Position numbers and translations under genes: made by a program
The notes under the pieces: model-generated
Told to the model about the DNA's origin: nothing
Database searches by the model: none
Seen by the model: the letters and a program-made list of their open reading frames with translations, nothing else
Shown: in pieces, positions 59,326 to 64,000 of the stretch
Position numbering within the stretch: the first letter of the stretch is position 1
Layout of the letters: each line of letters starts with the position of its first letter
DNA from: Kibdelosporangium philippinense
GTDB lineage: Bacteria > Actinomycetota > Actinomycetes > Mycobacteriales > Pseudonocardiaceae
NCBI RefSeq assembly: GCF_021390435.2
Contig: NZ_JAJVCN010000002.1
Coordinates: 1,984,001 to 2,048,000 of the forward strand
Direction: 5' to 3'
DNA length: 64,000 bases

Positions 59326-61395
59326 ATGGACGCTATCGGCATCGGAGCAGGCGTACTGATCGGCGTCGTGCTGCTCGTCATCCTGATCATCGTCTTCATC
59401 ATCAGCAGGCTGTTCCGCAAGATCGAACAGGGCAAGGCGCTGATCATCTCCAAGGTGCGCAACGTGCACGTCACCTTCACCGGCGCGATCGTGCTTCCGG
59501 TGCTGCACCGCGCCGAGGTGATGGACATCTCGGTGAAGACCATCGAGATCAACCGGGCCGGTCAGGAAGGCCTGATCTGCAAGGACAACATTCGCGCCGA
59601 CATCAGGATCACGTTCTTCGTGCGGGTCAACAAGACCGCGGAGGACGTCATCAAGGTCGCGCAGGCGATCGGCACCGCCCGCGCCAGCGACGAGGGCACG
59701 CTGCAGGCGCTGTTCAACGCGAAGTTCTCCGAGGCGCTCAAGACCGTCGGCAAGCAGCTGGACTTCGTCGACCTGTACACCAAGCGCGACGAGTTCCGTG
59801 ACCAGATCATCCGGGTGATCGGCACGGATCTGAACGGTTACAGTCTTGAGGACGCGGCCATCGACTTCCTCGAGCAGACCCCGATGAGCCACCTGGACCC
59901 GGTGAACATCCTTGACGCGCAAGGCATCCGCAAGATCACCGAGCTGACCGCGATCGAGCACGTGCGCACCAACGAGTACCAGCGCAACGAGGAGAAGGAG
60001 ATCACGCGGCAGAACGTCGACGCCCGTGAGCAGATCCTCGAACTGGAGCGCCGCCAGGCCGACGCGGAAGTCAAGCAGCGCCGCGAGGTCGAGACGATGA
60101 AGGCCCGCGAGGAAGCCGAGATCGCCAAGGTCCAGGCGGAGGAGCGGCTCAAGGCGCACACCGCGAACATCCGCACCGAGGAGCAGCTGGGCATCCAGGA
60201 CCAGAACCGGTCCCGCGAGATCGCCGTGGCCGAGAAGAACAAGGAACGGGTTATCGCGATCGAGAGCGAGCGGATCGAGAAGGACCGCCAGCTTGAGGTG
60301 ATCGCCCGTGAGCGGGAGACCGAGCTGTCCCGGATCAACAAGGACAAGGAGCTCGAAGGCGAGAAGCGCGCGATCGCCGAGGTGGTCCGCGAGCGGATCG
60401 CGGTCGACAAGACGGTGGCCGAGCAGGAAGAGACGATCAAGCGCCTGCGTGCGGTCGAAGAGGCCGAGCGGATGCGCCAGGCACTGGTCATCCAGGCCGA
60501 AGCCGAGGCGCAGGAGAAGCTCGTCAAGGACATCAAGGCGGCGGAGGCGGCCGAGCAGGCCGCGAAGTACGAGGCACGCCGCGAGCTCGCGCTGGCCGAG
60601 GCCCGTCAGCAGACCGCCGAACTGGACGCCCGCGCGAAGATTCGCCTGGCAGAAGGCGTGCAGGCCGAGGCAGCGGCGGAAGGCCTTGCACAGGTCCAGA
60701 TCCGCGAACGTGACGCGGAGGCGATCGAGAAGATGGGCCGCGCGGAGGCCGTTGTGGAGCGCGAAAAGGCGCTGGCCAGGGCCGAGGCGGCCGAGAAGAT
60801 CGGTATGGCCGAGGTCGGCGTGGAACGCGAAAAGGCCGTCACGATCGCGGAAGCGTTGCGCGAGAAGCTGAAGGGCGAGGCGGAAGGACTCACCGAGAAG
60901 GCCGCCGCACTGGCCGCGATGAACGACGCGACCCGCGACCACGAGGAATTCCGGCTGCGACTGGAGATGGAGAAGGACATCCGGTTGGCCGGTCTGGACG
61001 CGCAGCGCGAAGTGGCCGCGTCGCAGGCGTCGGTCATCGCGGCGGGCTTGGAGAAGGCCGACATCGACATCGTCGGCGGCGAGTCGATGTTCTTCGACCG
61101 CCTGGTCGGCGCGGTCACGATGGGCAAGAGCGTCGACGGGTTCGTCGAGCACTCGAACACCGCGCAGTCGCTGGCCAAGCCGTGGATCAACGGCGAGCAG
61201 AGCTTCCCTGACGACCTCAGCCGCATCCTCAGTGGGATCAGCTCGTCGGACGTGCAGAACCTGACTGTGTCGGCGTTGCTGCTCAAGCTGATCGGCTCGG
61301 GCGGCAAGGAATCGGGCAAACTGCAGGAGCTGCTGGACACGGCGAACCGGCTCGGCATCGGTGAGCACTCCGTGGCAGGCCTGCTGCCGCGATGA
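59326..61395 (+). CDS. Flotillin/YqiK-family SPFH protein
   Basis: 689 residues. One N-terminal membrane anchor (GVLIGVVLLVILIIVFIISRLF), an SPFH domain (about 40-220; VMDISVKTIEINRAGQEGL, TFFVRVNKTAEDV) and a very long Glu/Ala/Arg-rich coiled coil (about 230-570) ending in a globular tail. Flotillins assemble into membrane microdomain scaffolds. It is linked to NfeD upstream and to a large ATPase downstream (ATGA overlap 61392-61395). Confidence 0.92.
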   Translation: MDAIGIGAGVLIGVVLLVILIIVFIISRLFRKIEQGKALIISKVRNVHVTFTGAIVLPVLHRAEVMDISVKTIEINRAGQEGLICKDNIRADIRITFFVRVNKTAEDVIKVAQAIGTARASDEGTLQALFNAKFSEALKTVGKQLDFVDLYTKRDEFRDQIIRVIGTDLNGYSLEDAAIDFLEQTPMSHLDPVNILDAQGIRKITELTAIEHVRTNEYQRNEEKEITRQNVDAREQILELERRQADAEVKQRREVETMKAREEAEIAKVQAEERLKAHTANIRTEEQLGIQDQNRSREIAVAEKNKERVIAIESERIEKDRQLEVIARERETELSRINKDKELEGEKRAIAEVVRERIAVDKTVAEQEETIKRLRAVEEAERMRQALVIQAEAEAQEKLVKDIKAAEAAEQAAKYEARRELALAEARQQTAELDARAKIRLAEGVQAEAAAEGLAQVQIRERDAEAIEKMGRAEAVVEREKALARAEAAEKIGMAEVGVEREKAVTIAEALREKLKGEAEGLTEKAAALAAMNDATRDHEEFRLRLEMEKDIRLAGLDAQREVAASQASVIAAGLEKADIDIVGGESMFFDRLVGAVTMGKSVDGFVEHSNTAQSLAKPWINGEQSFPDDLSRILSGISSSDVQNLTVSALLLKLIGSGGKESGKLQELLDTANRLGIGEHSVAGLLPR

Positions 61396-64000
61396 CTGCT
61401 GTTGCGCTGGACGAGGGCACTTACGAGCTGCTTCGAGCGCGGTTGGCGGAACACGCCGCCGCGCTCGCGGCCCGTGCCGAGGAGCTGAACACCAAGCGCA
61501 TCGAGGTGTTCGGCGGCACAGAACTGCGGCTGATCGGCACTGAACGCATCCGTACCGAGAACAACTGCGTGCCACGAGACGTCGTGCCGGTCAACGGCTC
61601 GATGTTGTTCGGATACAACGTGTTCATCGGTCTGCGGCCGGAGACCGAGGTCAAGGACGTCTTCTCGCTGCACTCGTTCGTCCGTGACGGCGACGCTTTC
61701 CGGTTCGACGACGCCTCGGTCGCAGGCCTGCTCGAAGACCAGCAGTTCCAGCACGACTTCGCCGAGTTGTACCGGTACTACAAGGAAACCCGGTTGCTGC
61801 AGCTGCGCCGGATGGAAGGCAAGCTGCTAGCCGTTTTCCAGACCGGCGCCAACGCCACCGACATCAAGGTGATGCGCTGGAACGTGACCACGGACGGCAA
61901 GGTGTCCTATGAGGACAATCGTGGCGAGCGTGACCACGTTTTCCCGCCGTCGCACGACTTCGAGTGGGTCGAGACCACAAGGGACGACCACGTCCTTGGC
62001 AGGCACCCGCACGTCTCGATCCAGAACGAGATGTTCATCGAGGCTGTCGGTGGTGACCTGACCATCAAACTGGAGAACAACACGGAGACCGGCGAGGGCA
62101 TTTACTCCGAGCCGGTCACCGAGACTCTGCAGAGTCTGGCCGACGCGGACATCGCCTACGCGCGCGTCGGCACGTTGATTCTGCTGAAGATCCGGCCGTA
62201 CAAGGAAACCGAATGGCGCTACTTGGTTTTCAACACGCAGACCAAGGGTGTAGCGCGGCTGGACGGTATTGGTCAGGCGTGCCAACGGCTTCCTGAGGAC
62301 CAGGGCATCATCTTCCCTGGCGGCTACTACCTCGCGACCGGTGTTGCGAAGACGTTCGACACGGATGTGACCAGCCTGGAGTTCGAGCGGATGATCCGCT
62401 CGACCAATGGCGAGGACGTGCTGTACGTCTTCCATGCTCGGGCCGAGGGCCGCTATTTGCTGTTGCCGTACAACGTGATCCGTAAGGAAGTCGGGACTTC
62501 CATTCCGTGTCACGGGTATTCGCTGTTCGACGACGGCACGCTTGTTGTTTTCCGTGCCGTGTCGGATGAGCCGACCCGTGTGCACCCGATGCAGGTCTGG
62601 CAGACGCCGTACTTGTCCGACACGTACGCGGCCGCCCAGGAGACCGGAGAAGGTCCGCTGGGTAGGGTCGGAAATGCGGATTTGGTCAGGGGAATCTCGG
62701 ACTGTCTGTCGGTCTCGCGGATGGTCGGTGAGATGGCACCGTCCACAGAGGTCTTCGAGGGCCTGATCGCTGCGTGTGATCGGGCTTTCGATCACTATCA
62801 CTGGCTCGGCGAGCAGGAGCTTGGCGACCTGCGCACGCCGTTGTCCGAGGTGCGCGCGACGGCCGAGCAGGTGTTGGACGAGTTCGAAGGCGTTCAGGCG
62901 CTGACCAACCAGGCCGCGACCGCGCTGGCTTCGTCCGATCAGGACATTGCTTCACTCGTCCGCAAGGTCCGCGGCGAGGCGCCCAAGTCAGCGGATGCCT
63001 GGGTGACCCAGCTGGCCGAACTGCGCAAGGCGCAAGGGCACCTGATCACCCTGAAAGAGATGCGGTACATCGACACCGCCCGTATTGAGTCGCTGAACTC
63101 GTTGCTGACTTCCGAACTCGGCACCGCGGCCAAACGCGCGGTCGAATTCCTCAGTGGTGAGAACGCTTTCGCTGGGTATCACGCCGAAGTGGAGCGTCTG
63201 GTAGCTGAGGGCGCCGCGATCAAGACCGTAGCCGAAGCAGCGCCGGTACAGGAAAGACTGGATTCTCAGGCCGAAGGGCTTGAGCTGCTGACCCAGGTGG
63301 TCAGCTCGCTCGACATCGCCGATGCCACCGTCCGGACCAGGATCCTGTCGCGCGTCGGCGAGGTTCTTGGCGGGATCAACCGTGCACGCGCCACTGTGGA
63401 CGGACGCCGTCGTGAACTCGCTGCCAGTGAAGGGCGCGCTGAGTTCGCAGCTGAGTTTGCCCTGCTTGGCCAGGCGATCACGGGCGCGTTGGCCGTCGCG
63501 GACACTCCGCAGAAGTGCGACGAAGGCCTCGGCAGGCTGATGCTGCAGCTGGAGAACCTGGAGTCGCGGTTCGGGGAGTTCGACGACTTCATGGCCGAAC
63601 TCAGCGCCAAGCGTACGGACGTTTACGAAGCGTTTTCCGCCCGTAAGCAGGCTTTGCTCGACTCGCGTGCCCGGCGCGCGGACCGTTTGGTCGAGTCGGC
63701 TCAACGGATCCTGGGCAGTGTGCAGCGCCGCGCGGGCCAGTTGGAAACGCTCGACGACGTCAACACGTACTTCGCGGGCGATCCGATGGTCGCCAAACTC
63801 CGTGCGGTCGCTGATGATCTGCGCGCTTTGGGCGACCAGGTCCGCGCCGACGAGCTGGACGGCCGGATCAAAGCTGCCCGCCAAGAGGCCGGTCGGTCGT
63901 TGCGGGACCGCCTCGACCTCTATGCCGACGGCGGCGAGACGATCAAGTTGGGCCGACACGTGTTCGCGGTGAATACGCAGGCCATGGACCTGACCGTGGT
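61392..64000 (+). CDS. DUF3686-type 'DNA repair' ATPase, 5' part
   Basis: Open from ATG 61392 to the window end with no stop: 869 codons visible. The N-terminus (LDEGTYELLRARLAEHA, LNTKRIEVFGGTELRLIG, FGYNVFIGLRPETEVKDVF) and the beta-rich first 450 residues match the DUF3686 region of the very large ATPases commonly annotated as DNA repair ATPase. Coiled-coil segments follow (about 480-850). The AAA motor should lie beyond the window. It overlaps the flotillin stop by four nt, so it belongs to a membrane-scaffold/ATPase operon. The cellular role is not settled. Confidence 0.8.
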   Translation, partial: MTAVALDEGTYELLRARLAEHAAALAARAEELNTKRIEVFGGTELRLIGTERIRTENNCVPRDVVPVNGSMLFGYNVFIGLRPETEVKDVFSLHSFVRDGDAFRFDDASVAGLLEDQQFQHDFAELYRYYKETRLLQLRRMEGKLLAVFQTGANATDIKVMRWNVTTDGKVSYEDNRGERDHVFPPSHDFEWVETTRDDHVLGRHPHVSIQNEMFIEAVGGDLTIKLENNTETGEGIYSEPVTETLQSLADADIAYARVGTLILLKIRPYKETEWRYLVFNTQTKGVARLDGIGQACQRLPEDQGIIFPGGYYLATGVAKTFDTDVTSLEFERMIRSTNGEDVLYVFHARAEGRYLLLPYNVIRKEVGTSIPCHGYSLFDDGTLVVFRAVSDEPTRVHPMQVWQTPYLSDTYAAAQETGEGPLGRVGNADLVRGISDCLSVSRMVGEMAPSTEVFEGLIAACDRAFDHYHWLGEQELGDLRTPLSEVRATAEQVLDEFEGVQALTNQAATALASSDQDIASLVRKVRGEAPKSADAWVTQLAELRKAQGHLITLKEMRYIDTARIESLNSLLTSELGTAAKRAVEFLSGENAFAGYHAEVERLVAEGAAIKTVAEAAPVQERLDSQAEGLELLTQVVSSLDIADATVRTRILSRVGEVLGGINRARATVDGRRRELAASEGRAEFAAEFALLGQAITGALAVADTPQKCDEGLGRLMLQLENLESRFGEFDDFMAELSAKRTDVYEAFSARKQALLDSRARRADRLVESAQRILGSVQRRAGQLETLDDVNTYFAGDPMVAKLRAVADDLRALGDQVRADELDGRIKAARQEAGRSLRDRLDLYADGGETIKLGRHVFAVNTQAMDLTV

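Noticed and set aside
59032..61575. Long open frame of 847 codons on the minus strand opposite the flotillin gene
   Set aside because: It mirrors the Glu/Ala/Arg-rich coiled coil. The predicted product is low-complexity Leu/Arg/Asp-rich, as expected for the antisense of GC-rich coding sequence. The plus-strand protein has clear domains.
1..64000. tRNA or rRNA genes
   Set aside because: No cloverleaf with a T-loop GTTCRA pattern in a plausible context and no rRNA-like stretch was noticed. A covariance-model scan would be needed to exclude small RNAs.

Overview
This window is chromosomal DNA from a high-GC actinomycete. The secreted biomass-degrading enzymes, the DasR-type operators, the LGFP wall-binding repeats and the many NarL, TetR and XRE regulators suggest a Pseudonocardiales-like soil filamentous bacterium (inference; no rRNA is present). 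Genes lie on both strands in short operons. Non-overlapping convergent gene pairs are usually separated by a long palindrome. Five of these palindromes share the outer arm CTCGTGAGTGGTTAT or a close variant.

Layout. 1-8.6 kb: two NarL-type two-component systems, one followed by a stand-alone receiver, around an ArsR/SRPBCC pair, an exported M28-like protein and an alpha-barrel glycoside enzyme. 8.6-11.7 kb: a decayed DJ-1/PfpI gene divergent from a GlxA-type AraC regulator, then a short Rho paralogue. 11.8-17.1 kb: a minus-strand cassette of an exported SBP56/methanethiol-oxidase-like protein, a membrane protein, two tiny exported paralogues and a YeeE/YedE sulfur transporter. 17.3-20.3 kb: XRE and TetR regulators, a shortened imine-reductase-like protein and threonine synthase. 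20.4-27.7 kb: secreted enzymes (GH95 fucosidase, chitin-type LPMO, metalloprotease-lectin, tannase family); the LPMO and the metalloprotease each have a DasR-like operator upstream. 27.8-31.3 kb: htpG, and an IS inserted in the palindrome behind it. 31.3-37.5 kb: two large exported sorbosone-dehydrogenase/PKD/LGFP paralogues. 37.9-49.5 kb: an Rhs polymorphic toxin gene of about 3,200 codons, cut by an IS5-type element inside its pretoxin Hint domain, followed by the detached nuclease toxin, a SUKH-type immunity gene and a second small gene. 49.5-57.6 kb: aldo/keto reductase, exported S33 peptidase, DUF574 methyltransferase, DUF2165 protein, an ABC exporter with a divergent MarR-like regulator, and an exported PLC-like protein. 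57.6-64 kb: a lipoprotein, a small sigma factor, and an NfeD/flotillin/DUF3686-ATPase operon that runs off the window.

Most informative points: (1) the IS in the Rhs gene separates toxin from carrier in such a way that precise excision restores the frame; (2) the other IS split a terminator-like palindrome and left a 6-bp target duplication; (3) the covarying interspersed palindromes; (4) the putative organosulfur oxidation/uptake cassette; (5) DasR-like control of chitin attack genes; (6) the membrane stress operon at the right edge. All functions are read from sequence by eye and no database search was run.
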